64,000 bases of DNA from Kitasatospora cineracea (GTDB lineage: Bacteria; Actinomycetota; Actinomycetes; Streptomycetales; Streptomycetaceae), in assembly GCF_003751605.1 (NCBI RefSeq), contig NZ_RJVJ01000001.1, forward strand, positions 3,472,001 to 3,536,000, in the 5' to 3' direction. The notes under the pieces are model-generated. The model was not told the DNA's origin and did not search any database. It was given only the letters and a program-made list of their open reading frames with translations. This document shows, piece by piece, positions 16,962-24,868 of this stretch (the stretch's first letter is position 1; every line of letters starts with the position of its first letter). A program made the translations under genes and the position numbers.

Positions 16962-16967
16962 TAACCT
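16962..16967 (+). promoter_or_regulatory. -10 box predicting a leaderless coaE transcript
   Basis: TAACCT ends six bases before the coaE ATG and there is no ribosome site between them. The arrangement matches leaderless actinobacterial genes. No clear -35 is visible. Confidence 0.4.
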
Positions 16968-16973
16968 GGCGGC

Positions 16974-17570
16974 ATGCTGAGGATCGGACTGACCGGCGGG
17001 ATCGGCGCGGGCAAGAGCGAGGTCTCCCGCCAACTGGCCGCGCACGGCGCGGTGATCGTCGACTCGGATGTGATCGCCCGCGAGGTGGTCGCCCCCGGGA
17101 CGCCCGGACTGGCCGCCGTCGCCGCCGAGTTCGGGCCCGGCGTGCTGCTCCCCGACGGCGCGCTGGACCGCCCCGCGCTCGGCCGGATCGTCTTCGCCGA
17201 CCCGGACCGGCTGGCCAGGCTCAACGCCGTCGTCCACCCGCTGGTGCGGGCCCGCTCCGCCGAACTCGAGGCCGCCGCCGGGCCGGACGCGATCGTCGTC
17301 CACGACGTCCCGCTGCTCGCCGAGAACGGCCTCGCCCCGCTGTACGACCTGGTGGTGGTGATCGACGTCCCCGACGCGGAACGGCTGCGCCGGCTGGTCG
17401 CGCTGCGCGGCATGGCCGAGGACGAGGCGAAGGCCCGGATGGCCGCCCAGGCCACCCGGGAGGCCCGCCTCGCGGTCGCCGACCTGGTGCTCGACAACAG
17501 CGGCGACCTGGCCCGACTGGCCGCCCGGGTCGACGAGTTGTGGCAGCAGCTGGAGCGGCGCCGGGGCTGA
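16974..17570 (+). CDS. coaE: Dephospho-CoA kinase
   Basis: Last step of coenzyme A synthesis: transfers phosphate from ATP to the 3' hydroxyl of dephospho-CoA. The protein has 198 residues, the single-domain bacterial length. The P-loop is [17 protein letters not shown] near the N-terminus, followed by [11 protein letters not shown], whose Asp is the usual catalytic residue, then HPLVRARS and the LID region with [11 protein letters not shown]-terminal [11 protein letters not shown] and VLDNSGDL are typical of the family. It stands downstream of rpsA in the order common in actinobacteria. The start is probably leaderless. Confidence 0.96.
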   Translation: MLRIGLTGGIGAGKSEVSRQLAAHGAVIVDSDVIAREVVAPGTPGLAAVAAEFGPGVLLPDGALDRPALGRIVFADPDRLARLNAVVHPLVRARSAELEAAAGPDAIVVHDVPLLAENGLAPLYDLVVVIDVPDAERLRRLVALRGMAEDEAKARMAAQATREARLAVADLVLDNSGDLARLAARVDELWQQLERRRG

Positions 17571-17577
17571 GCGGCGG

Positions 17578-18402
17578 TCAGGGCAGTAGGTCGAACACCG
17601 TCTCGGCGAGCACCGCGCCGGTGCCGGCCCGGGCCCGCAGGTAGGTGTTGCGGTCGGCGTAGCCGTCCAGGTCGGACGGGACGGCCACCTCGACCGAGAA
17701 GGCGCCCGCGGCGTCGGACGCGGTGTCCCGCAGGTCCCGGTGCAGGTACTCCACGTCGCTCTCGCCCTTGACCACGAAGGAGACCCGGACCACCGCGCCG
17801 GGCGGGAAGCCCTGCCCGGAGAGCACCGTCCGCGTCCCGCCGCGCCCGGAGTCCGGCGAGGCCAGCAGGGCCGGGGCCGCGCTCGGCCGCGGGCCGGCCG
17901 GCGCCCCGCCGGTCGGGGTGCCGACGGGCGGCGGGCCGGTGCCCGGGGCGGTCACCGTGACGGTGGGGCCGGGTACGGGCACGGACACGGTCACGGTCGG
18001 CTGCGGCCGGCTGCCGGTGGCGCCCTGGGGCTGGCTGAGGTAGCCGCCCGCGAAGCCGGCCCCGAGGGTGGCGACGCCGACCAGCGCGGTCACCACGGCG
18101 CTCCACCCCTGTAGGTCGAACCGACGGGACGCGGCCGCATCCGCCGGGACCGCTTCCGCCGGGACCGGTTCCGCCGGGTGCGGCTCCACGAAGTGCGGTT
18201 CCACGAGGTGCAGTTCCACGAGGTGCGGCTCCGTGAGGTGCAGTTCCACGAGGTGCGGCTCCGTGAGGTGCGTCTCGACGAGGTGCGCCTCGACGAGGAG
18301 CGGCTCTGCGGGGAGCGGTGTCGCGGGGGCCGGCGGCAGCGCCGGGTGCGGGGGCGCTCCGTCGGGCGGGGTGGTTCCGTCGGGCGGGGTGGGTGCGGTC
18401 AA
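17578..18402 (-). CDS. Membrane-anchored protein with HLVEP pentapeptide repeats
   Basis: A 274-residue protein that I do not recognise. Residues 1-34 are Pro/Thr/Ala-rich. Residues 35-89 consist of eleven tandem pentapeptides, mostly H-L-(V/T)-E-(P/L/A/T). One membrane segment follows (about 100-121, AVVTALVGVATLGAGFAGGYL), then a Pro/Thr-rich linker (130-185) and a C-terminal beta-rich domain starting SPDSGRGGTRTVLSGQGFPPG, which resembles immunoglobulin-like outer domains. So the repeat is probably cytoplasmic and the beta domain outside. I chose the TTG at 18402 because GAGGGGG stands seven bases upstream and no better start exists. It is divergent from an MMPL transporter, a possible functional partner. 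Confidence 0.75.
   Translation of the reverse strand: MTAPTPPDGTTPPDGAPPHPALPPAPATPLPAEPLLVEAHLVETHLTEPHLVELHLTEPHLVELHLVEPHFVEPHPAEPVPAEAVPADAAASRRFDLQGWSAVVTALVGVATLGAGFAGGYLSQPQGATGSRPQPTVTVSVPVPGPTVTVTAPGTGPPPVGTPTGGAPAGPRPSAAPALLASPDSGRGGTRTVLSGQGFPPGAVVRVSFVVKGESDVEYLHRDLRDTASDAAGAFSVEVAVPSDLDGYADRNTYLRARAGTGAVLAETVFDLLP
18136..18300 (-). repeat. Eleven tandem 15-bp repeats encoding pentapeptides
   Basis: The repeats run through codons 35-89 of the membrane protein gene without breaking the frame. Central units such as HLVEL and HLTEP alternate and are nearly identical in DNA sequence, while the outermost units have drifted (LLVEA at one end, VPAEA and VPADA at the other), a pattern expected for expansion by slippage or unequal exchange from the middle. 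Confidence 0.85.
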
Positions 18403-18594
18403 GAGAAGCCCCCTCGTGCTGGTCGGCGGAGTCCTGCCCCCCGGAACGGGTCGGTCCCCGAACGATTCGTCCCCGCACGGGTCCTGGGCGCAAACGCCGA
18501 CCGGCGCGCCGCCGGGTGCGGGGCGCGGAGCGGGGCGCGATGGTGGAAGGAGCGCGCGGGGCCGGACGGGCCCGGTGCCGGAGGGACGGTCGTG

Positions 18595-20676
18595 ATGAGC
18601 CCCGGCAGGAGAGCGGCCGCGCTGCCGTGCGGGCGGCGCGGGAAGTGGGTGGTGCTCGCCCTGTGGCTGCTGGTGCTGCTGGTGGCGGCGCCGCTGGCGG
18701 GGAAGCTCAACGGCGCGGAGGACAACCAGGCGTCCAGCTGGCTGCCCGCGAACGCCGAGTCCACCCGGGTGCTGGACGCCCAACTGCGGTTCCAGCCGGT
18801 GCAGACCGCCGACGCGGTGGTGGTGTACCAGCGCGACAGCGGCATCACCGTCGAGGACCGGGCCGGGGCGGCGCGCGACGCCCGGGAGTTCGCCGGGGCC
18901 CCGCACGCCACCGCGCCGATCGTCGGCCCGACCGAGTCCGCGGACGGCAGGGCGCTGCAGACCGTGGTGCCGGTGGTCACCGGCGACAGCGGCTGGAACA
19001 ACCTCGGCCCGGCCGTCGAAAGCCTGCGCGCCACCGCCGCGGCCGGCGCGCAGCCCGGTCTGGCCACCCATGTCACCGGCCCGGCCGGGATCGGGGCCGA
19101 CCAGTCGAAGGCGTTCCAGGGCATCGACGGCACGCTGCTGTACGCCACCGTCACGGTGGTCGTCGTCCTGCTGCTGCTCACCTACCGCAGCCCGGTGCTG
19201 TGGCTGCTGCCGCTGCTGTCGGCGGGCGCGGCGCTCACCGTCGCGGAGGGCGCGGTCTACCTGTTCGCGGCGCACGCCGGGCTGACCGTCAACGCGCAGA
19301 GCGCGGGCATCCTGATCGTGCTGGTGCTCGGCGCGGGCACCGACTACGCGCTGCTGCTGACCGCCCGCTACCGGGAGGAGCTGCGCCGGCACCGGGACCG
19401 GCACGAGGCGATGGCGGCGGCGCTGCACCGGGCCGGCCCCGCGGTGCTGGCGAGTTCGGCGACGGTCGCCGCGTCGATGCTGTGCCTGATGGTCGCCGAG
19501 ATGAACTCCACCAGCGGCCTCGGCCCGGTCTGCGCGATCGGCGTGGTGGTGGCGCTGCTGGCGATGCTGACCCTGCTGCCCGCGCTGCTGGTGGCGTGCG
19601 GGCGCTGGGTGTTCTGGCCGGTGCGCCCCGGGTACGGCACGCCCGAGCCGACCGCCACCGGCCGGTGGGCGCACATCGGCGGCTGGATCGCGGGCCGGCC
19701 GCGCAAGGTGTGGGTGGGCACCGCGCTGGCGCTGGCGGCCTGCACGGCCGGACTGGTCTCGCTGAACGCGGGCGGGCTGAGCGCCGCCGGGACGTTCACC
19801 GGCAGGCCCGACTCCGTCACCGGGCAGCAGGTGCTGGCCGCGCACTTCCCCGGCGGCACGGGCGCCCCGCTGTCGGTGGTCAGCAATGCGGCCCCGCTGG
19901 ACGCCGTCCGGCAGGCCGCCGCGAGCACCCCCGGGATCGCCGGGATCGGCCCGCCGGTGACGGCCGGCGGCGAGGCGTACTTCCCGGCGACCCTGGCCGA
20001 CCCGCCGGACTCCGCGGCGGCCAAGGCGACCGTCGACCGGGTGCGGGAGGCCGTGCACGCGGTGCCGGACGCGGACGCGAAGGTCGGCGGCTCCACCGCG
20101 GTGGTGCTGGACGCCGGGCGGGCCGCCGCGCACGACAACAGGGTGGTCATCCCGCTGGTGCTGGCGGTGGTGCTGCTGATCCTGGCGGCGCTGCTGCGCG
20201 CGGTGGTCGCGCCGCTGGTGCTGATCGCCACGGTGGTGCTGTCGTACGCGGCGGCGCTCGGCATCAGCGCGTTCTTCTTCGCGCACGTCTTCCACTTCGA
20301 GGGCCAGGACCAGGCGTTCCCGCTGTTCGTGTTCGTGTTCCTGGTGGCGCTGGGCATCGACTACAACATCTTCCTGATGACCAGGGTGCGCGAGGAGTCC
20401 GCCCGCCTGGGCACCCGCCGGGGCGCGGTCGCGGGCCTGGCCGCGACCGGCGGCGTGATCACCTCCGCCGGGCTGATCCTGGCCGCGACCTTCGCGGTGC
20501 TCGGCACCCTCCCGGTGGTGGGCTTCGCCGAGATCGGCTTCGCCGTCGCCCTCGGCGTCCTGCTGGACACCCTGGTGGTCCGCTCGGTGCTGGTCACCGC
20601 CCTCACCGCCGACCTCGACCACCGGATGTGGTGGCCCGACCACCCGCACCGGTCCGGGCCGGCGGCGGTTCCCTGA
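18595..20676 (+). CDS. MMPL/RND-superfamily transporter
   Basis: A 693-residue membrane transporter with the duplicated MMPL architecture. A first helix (about 16-34) precedes an outer loop with LNGAEDNQASSWLP, which is the typical start of the actinobacterial drug/lipid exporter group. The two relay helices are seen as LVLGAGTDYALLLTARYREEL and FVFLVALGIDYNIFLMTRVREE. The ATG at 18595 (or the GTG directly before it) follows GGAGGG at good spacing. It is divergent from the pentapeptide-repeat membrane protein, with 192 bases between the starts, so the two may be controlled together. Substrate is unknown. Confidence 0.9.
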   Translation: MSPGRRAAALPCGRRGKWVVLALWLLVLLVAAPLAGKLNGAEDNQASSWLPANAESTRVLDAQLRFQPVQTADAVVVYQRDSGITVEDRAGAARDAREFAGAPHATAPIVGPTESADGRALQTVVPVVTGDSGWNNLGPAVESLRATAAAGAQPGLATHVTGPAGIGADQSKAFQGIDGTLLYATVTVVVVLLLLTYRSPVLWLLPLLSAGAALTVAEGAVYLFAAHAGLTVNAQSAGILIVLVLGAGTDYALLLTARYREELRRHRDRHEAMAAALHRAGPAVLASSATVAASMLCLMVAEMNSTSGLGPVCAIGVVVALLAMLTLLPALLVACGRWVFWPVRPGYGTPEPTATGRWAHIGGWIAGRPRKVWVGTALALAACTAGLVSLNAGGLSAAGTFTGRPDSVTGQQVLAAHFPGGTGAPLSVVSNAAPLDAVRQAAASTPGIAGIGPPVTAGGEAYFPATLADPPDSAAAKATVDRVREAVHAVPDADAKVGGSTAVVLDAGRAAAHDNRVVIPLVLAVVLLILAALLRAVVAPLVLIATVVLSYAAALGISAFFFAHVFHFEGQDQAFPLFVFVFLVALGIDYNIFLMTRVREESARLGTRRGAVAGLAATGGVITSAGLILAATFAVLGTLPVVGFAEIGFAVALGVLLDTLVVRSVLVTALTADLDHRMWWPDHPHRSGPAAVP

Positions 20677-20683
20677 GCGGGCA

Positions 20684-20715
20684 GAACGGACAAAACCGTT
20701 CACTGACCGTACGGT
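20684..20715. promoter_or_regulatory. Two short dyads ahead of the TIR operon
   Basis: GAACGG at 20684-20689 pairs with CCGTTC at 20696-20701 around ACAAAA, and ACCGTACGGT at 20706-20715 is a perfect 10-bp palindrome. They lie between the MMPL stop and the regulator start. Either could be an operator for the Xre-type regulator or a weak 3' hairpin of the MMPL transcript. Confidence 0.35.
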
Positions 20716-20861
20716 GGGCGGATTTTGGAAACCGGAAACCCTCACGGAACGCCATTGGGCGAATGCGGTGCGTGCCAGACTTCCTTTCCGGGAGCCCGTC
20801 GGGCGGCCCGGATCCCCGGCTCGATGGCGGGCTGGGGCGTATTTCCGGAGGGGGTTGTGGC

Positions 20862-22106
20862 ATGGCCATGGCGTTAGTGTTCGGCGCCGAACTGCGGCGA
20901 TTGCGACAGGAGCGGGGGTTCTCGCTGGCAGGCTTCGCCGAGCAGCTGAAGTACAGCAAGGGCTACCTCAGCAGGATCGAGCGGGGACGGCAGGCGGCGC
21001 CGGTCGACCTCGCCCGGCGATGCGATGCCGCCCTCCAGGCGGGTGGACGGCTGCTCGCGCTGGTCGAGGGGGAGGGCCGGAACGATCGGCCGAGCCTCAG
21101 CGGGCGCCGCGAACTGATCGCCGCCGGGGCCCTCTCGCTGCTGGCCCTGTCGGTACCGACCGGTCGCGCGGACCGTGGTGCGGAGCACCGGCCTGCGGAC
21201 CCGTCCGAATTCAGCGTTCCGGTTCTACTGCGGCAGGGGTACGACCACGCCCGCCGGCTCGGGCAGTGCGTCGACCCGGCCGTCCTGCTGCCGATGCTGA
21301 CGGAGCAGGCCCGGACCACGGCGCGGCTCGCAGCGTGCTCCCGGGGGCGCACCCGGTCCGAACTCCTCCTGCTGGCTTCCCGCTTCGCCGAGTTCACCGG
21401 CTGGATGGCACAGGAGGCCGGTGACACCGGCGCCGCGCTCGCGCACACCGCGGAGGCGGTGAGCCTCGCCGAGGAGGCCGGGGATCCGCACCTCGCCTCC
21501 TACGCGCTGGTCCGCCGGGCACTGGTGACGTTCTACGACAACGACGCGGCCCGGACCATCGACCTGGCAGCCGCAGCGGCGGGGGACCGCAAACTCCCGC
21601 CCCGGATCAGGGGCCTGGCCGCGCAGCGGGAGGCCCAGGGGCACGCCCTGGCCGGGGACCACCTGCGGTGCCTGCGGAGCCTGGAACAGGCCCACGGCCT
21701 CCTGTCCGCTGCCGGGGGCGACGGAGAGGAGGCGAGTCCGGTCATCGGAACGAGCAACCTCGCCAACCCGGCTGCGATGGTCAGCGGCTGGTGCCTGTAC
21801 GACCTGGGCCACCCCCGGGAAGCGGCGGAACTGCTCGCCCGCGAGTGCGAGCGCATCCCGGCGCACGCCTTGCGCACCCGGGCCCGGTACGGCCTGCGAC
21901 AGGCGCTGGCCCACGCCGCCGCGGGAGAGGTTGAGCAGTCGTGCGCGGTCGCCGAGGACCTGCTCGGCATCGCGGGCGAGGTGAGGTCCGCGACCATCAC
22001 GGCCGATGTGCGCCGACTCGACCGCGAGCTCAGGCGGTTCCGGACGAACCGGGCCGTCCGGGAACTCCAGCCCGCACTGCTCGGCGCGCTGGCCGACAAC
22101 TGCTGA
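20862..22106 (+). CDS. Xre-family helix-turn-helix protein with helical repeat C-terminus
   Basis: A 414-residue protein. Residues 5-60 form an Xre/Cro helix-turn-helix: FGAELRRLRQERGFSLAGFA and then YSKGYLSRIERGRQ. The rest is almost wholly helical with Ala/Leu/Arg-rich pairs (for example LASYALVRRALVTFYDND and AAELLARECERIPAHALRTRA), which looks like tetratricopeptide-type repeats that often sense peptides or partner proteins. The ATG at 20862 follows GGAGGGGG. The TIR gene begins 54 bases downstream on the same strand, followed by two overlapping genes, so this is probably the operon's regulator or sensor. Streptomycetes have many paralogues of this design, and a link to the TIR genes is inferred from position only. 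Confidence 0.85.
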   Translation: MAMALVFGAELRRLRQERGFSLAGFAEQLKYSKGYLSRIERGRQAAPVDLARRCDAALQAGGRLLALVEGEGRNDRPSLSGRRELIAAGALSLLALSVPTGRADRGAEHRPADPSEFSVPVLLRQGYDHARRLGQCVDPAVLLPMLTEQARTTARLAACSRGRTRSELLLLASRFAEFTGWMAQEAGDTGAALAHTAEAVSLAEEAGDPHLASYALVRRALVTFYDNDAARTIDLAAAAAGDRKLPPRIRGLAAQREAQGHALAGDHLRCLRSLEQAHGLLSAAGGDGEEASPVIGTSNLANPAAMVSGWCLYDLGHPREAAELLARECERIPAHALRTRARYGLRQALAHAAAGEVEQSCAVAEDLLGIAGEVRSATITADVRRLDRELRRFRTNRAVRELQPALLGALADNC

Positions 22107-22160
22107 CCGGTCGTCAGCAGCCGGGTTTTCCATCCATCGTGTAGAAGGGGCTGTTTCGTC

Positions 22161-22934
22161 ATGTCCACTGTCTTCGTCAACTACCGCACGGGAGACGGCG
22201 ACGAGGTCGCCGCGTTGCTGGAGCACGAGCTGTCCGCCAGGTTCGGCAGCGAGCAGGTGTTCCGGGCGAGCAAGTCGATTCCGGCCGGGAGCCGGTTCCC
22301 GCAGGCACTGATCACCGCGGTCCGGCGCAGCCACGTGCTGCTCGCGGTGATCGGCCGCCGGTGGTTCGACCCCAGGACGCCCGGCGGCCGGCCGGCCGTG
22401 GAGGACCCGGACGACTGGACGCGCCGGGAGATCATCGAGGCGTTCGAGACCGGGGCACTGGTCATCCCCGTGCTGGTCGACTCCGTGCGGATCGACCGGA
22501 GCCTCCTGCCGCCGGAACTGTCCGTCCTCGCCGACTGCCAGTACCGCCGGCTCAGCATGCGCAATTCGCACGCCGACCTCGACCGGATCGGGGACGACCT
22601 GTCCCGGCTCGTACCGGTGCTGGCCAAGGCGGACACCAGGTCTCCGCTGGCGGGAGGCACCAAGGACAAGGAGAAGAAGGAGAAGAAGGGGAAGGACGAA
22701 GGCGGGACCAGGATCCGGACGCGGGACGGTCTGGGCCAGGTCGGCCGCGATCTGTCCGGGACGGTGATCACAGCCCCGCGGGGCCCGGTCCACACCGGCA
22801 GCGGGGCTCAGCACAACGGCCCGCAGTTCAACGGCGACGGCATGGGCGTCCAGTACGTCGACGGCGGCCGGGTCCGGGAAATCCGGCAGCAGGTGGGTCG
22901 GGCGGCCGGACCCGAGGACGGTCAGGACAGGTGA
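22161..22934 (+). CDS. TIR-domain protein (probable NAD-consuming effector)
   Basis: A 257-residue protein. Residues 3-135 are a TIR domain of the bacterial type: FVNYRTGDGDEVAALLEHEL, then FRASKSIPAGSRFPQALITA, HVLLAVIGRRW and DWTRREIIEAFETGALVIPVL. Glu90 in WTRRE sits where catalytic TIRs place the NADase glutamate. A Lys/Glu-rich linker (about 172-187) leads to a Gly-rich tail with GPVHTGSGAQHNG (208-220) and GMGVQYVDGG. A closely similar motif starts the next protein, suggesting tail-to-head assembly. The stop overlaps the next start (GTGA), so the two are translationally coupled. NADase activity is inferred and not shown by the sequence alone; a purely scaffolding TIR is the alternative. 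Confidence 0.85.
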   Translation: MSTVFVNYRTGDGDEVAALLEHELSARFGSEQVFRASKSIPAGSRFPQALITAVRRSHVLLAVIGRRWFDPRTPGGRPAVEDPDDWTRREIIEAFETGALVIPVLVDSVRIDRSLLPPELSVLADCQYRRLSMRNSHADLDRIGDDLSRLVPVLAKADTRSPLAGGTKDKEKKEKKGKDEGGTRIRTRDGLGQVGRDLSGTVITAPRGPVHTGSGAQHNGPQFNGDGMGVQYVDGGRVREIRQQVGRAAGPEDGQDR

Positions 22935-24868
22935 GCGGTCCCGGCCACACCTGGGTCACCGATCCCGGAGGCCCCGTCCACGCGGGCTCGGGCGACCAGC
23001 ACATCCACTACGGCTACGGCGCGGGTGAGTTCCTGGGGTCACGGGCCGAACGGCTCCGGATCGCGGAGGACCACCGGCACTGGCTGAGCCGGCGCTTCGT
23101 TCCCCCTGGCAACCTGGGCCGGGCCGCCGAGCGGCTCGCCAAGCCGGGGGCGACGGTCCTGCTGACCGGACCGGCCGGCACCGGCCGGAGAGCCGCCGGA
23201 ACCTTCCTCCTGCACGGACTCCCCGACGAGGGAGGGCAACTCGAGGAACTCTCGGTCAAGGACGACGACGGAGCCGCGATCTCCGCCGGAGACCGACTGC
23301 TCCTCGACCTGTCAGCGATCGCGGACCAGGACCAGGAGCAGGCCCTACGGAAACTCGGGGTCTACCGCTCCGCGACCGAGCAGGCCGGTGCCCGGCTGGT
23401 GGTGATCCTCTCCGATCCGATCGAGCCGATGCTCCCCTCGGAGCTCCAGCAGCAGGTGGTCCGGATCGAGCGGCCCCGACCGGACATCGTGCTGCGCCGC
23501 TACCTCCGGCTGGACGAGATCCCGTTCACCCCGGAAGACCTGAAGCGGCCGGACCTCGACCTCCTGCTGGAAACGGCTCCCATGCGGGAGATCGCCAGGC
23601 TGGTCCGGACGATCGGGCAGGCGCGGGAGAGCCGGAAGCACGGCAGCGGGTTCGAGGACTGGTGCACCACCGCCCTCCACGTGGTCACCGACTGGGGTGA
23701 CACCACCGCCCGGCAGGTGGACTCGCTGGAGGACGGCTCCAGACGTGCCCTGCTCCTCGTCGGCGCGATGCTCGACGGAGCCCCGGTCGATGCTGCGGTG
23801 GCCGGCACCGGCGACCTCCTCCGGCTCCTCGGGCGCGACTCCGACGGCTCCTCGGCCCTGGACGGACCGGACCTCCGGGTCCAGCTCGGCGAGTTGGAGA
23901 TGGCGCGGGACCCGGACGGCCGGGTCGAGTTCAAACGGCTCGCCTACAGCAGCGCGGTGCGGTCGCACTTCTGGACCTACTTCCCCGGGCTGCGGGACGG
24001 CCTGCGGGACTGGACGGGCGACGCCGTCCGGCTACCGGGGCTCGGCCGTCCCGAACGGCGCGACCTGGTGGCCCGTTTCGCGGAGCAGGCCCTGGCCGTG
24101 GGCAGGCCGGACGACCTGTACGCCCTCGTCGAACGGTGGACCACCGCCGGCAAGCCGATGCCGGGGGAGGCGGCGCTGCTGCTCGCCCAGGGACTCGACC
24201 ACGAGAAGCACGCTGCGGGCGTACGGGAGCGGATCTACACCTGGACCACGACGGGCAACCTGACATCGCACCTCAAGGACGTACTGACCGATGTGTGCCG
24301 GCACGTGCTGGCCGCGACCCATCCGTCCATGGCGCTGACCCGGCTCTACCACCTGTCGAGCCGGCAGGGTTCGGCCGCAGCGACCGAGGCGGCACTCGAA
24401 CTGGCCCGCAGTGACCGCCGTCTGTTCCGGCACCTGTTCGAACGGGTCCCGGCCCGTGCGGGACAGGAGCCGCGGCGCGGCGAGGACCTGCTGATCGGAC
24501 TGCTCGATCCGCACCGCCTGCTGATCGAGCCGACCTCGGAAGAAGTCGAGTCGGTCTGGCGCAGCGTGATGTCCGGTACGGAGCGGGCCCGCTGGAGCCG
24601 CGTGGCGTACGAGTGGCTCACCGCGGCCGCGACCGAACGCCGTTGGGAAGCGGCGCCGGACGTCCTGGTCCGGGCTGCCCGGCACCGGAACGACCTGCTC
24701 ACCCGGCTCTACCTGGTGGCCCTGGCATGGGAACGGGGCGGACCGGAAATCCCCGGTGCCGGCCGCCGGGCGGTCGCCGAACGGCTGCAGCAGGCCATCG
24801 ACCGGGCGCAGGGCACCGGCCCGCGCCGTCACGACAACGAAACGACGAATCCTTCGGAGGTCTCGTGA
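22931..24868 (+). CDS. Large protein with Gly-rich N-terminal motif, degenerate P-loop and helical C-terminus
   Basis: A 645-residue protein without a family I can name. Residues 14-24 repeat the neighbour's motif (GPVHAGSGDQH). Residues 75-130 look like the start of a P-loop NTPase: TVLLTGPAGTGRRAAGTFLL has the Walker A shape but Arg in place of the usual Lys and no Ser/Thr after it, and DRLLLDLSA resembles Walker B without a following acid. About residues 150-260 continue like a STAND or AAA core (VVILSDPIEPMLPSELQ, then PRPDIVLRRYLRLDEIPF). The remaining 380 residues are helical with many Trp/Arg/Leu and may be a sensor superhelix. Start is the GTG in a 4-base overlap with the TIR stop. 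An inactive NTPase sensor is my reading. Confidence 0.8.
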   Translation: MSGPGHTWVTDPGGPVHAGSGDQHIHYGYGAGEFLGSRAERLRIAEDHRHWLSRRFVPPGNLGRAAERLAKPGATVLLTGPAGTGRRAAGTFLLHGLPDEGGQLEELSVKDDDGAAISAGDRLLLDLSAIADQDQEQALRKLGVYRSATEQAGARLVVILSDPIEPMLPSELQQQVVRIERPRPDIVLRRYLRLDEIPFTPEDLKRPDLDLLLETAPMREIARLVRTIGQARESRKHGSGFEDWCTTALHVVTDWGDTTARQVDSLEDGSRRALLLVGAMLDGAPVDAAVAGTGDLLRLLGRDSDGSSALDGPDLRVQLGELEMARDPDGRVEFKRLAYSSAVRSHFWTYFPGLRDGLRDWTGDAVRLPGLGRPERRDLVARFAEQALAVGRPDDLYALVERWTTAGKPMPGEAALLLAQGLDHEKHAAGVRERIYTWTTTGNLTSHLKDVLTDVCRHVLAATHPSMALTRLYHLSSRQGSAAATEAALELARSDRRLFRHLFERVPARAGQEPRRGEDLLIGLLDPHRLLIEPTSEEVESVWRSVMSGTERARWSRVAYEWLTAAATERRWEAAPDVLVRAARHRNDLLTRLYLVALAWERGGPEIPGAGRRAVAERLQQAIDRAQGTGPRRHDNETTNPSEVS

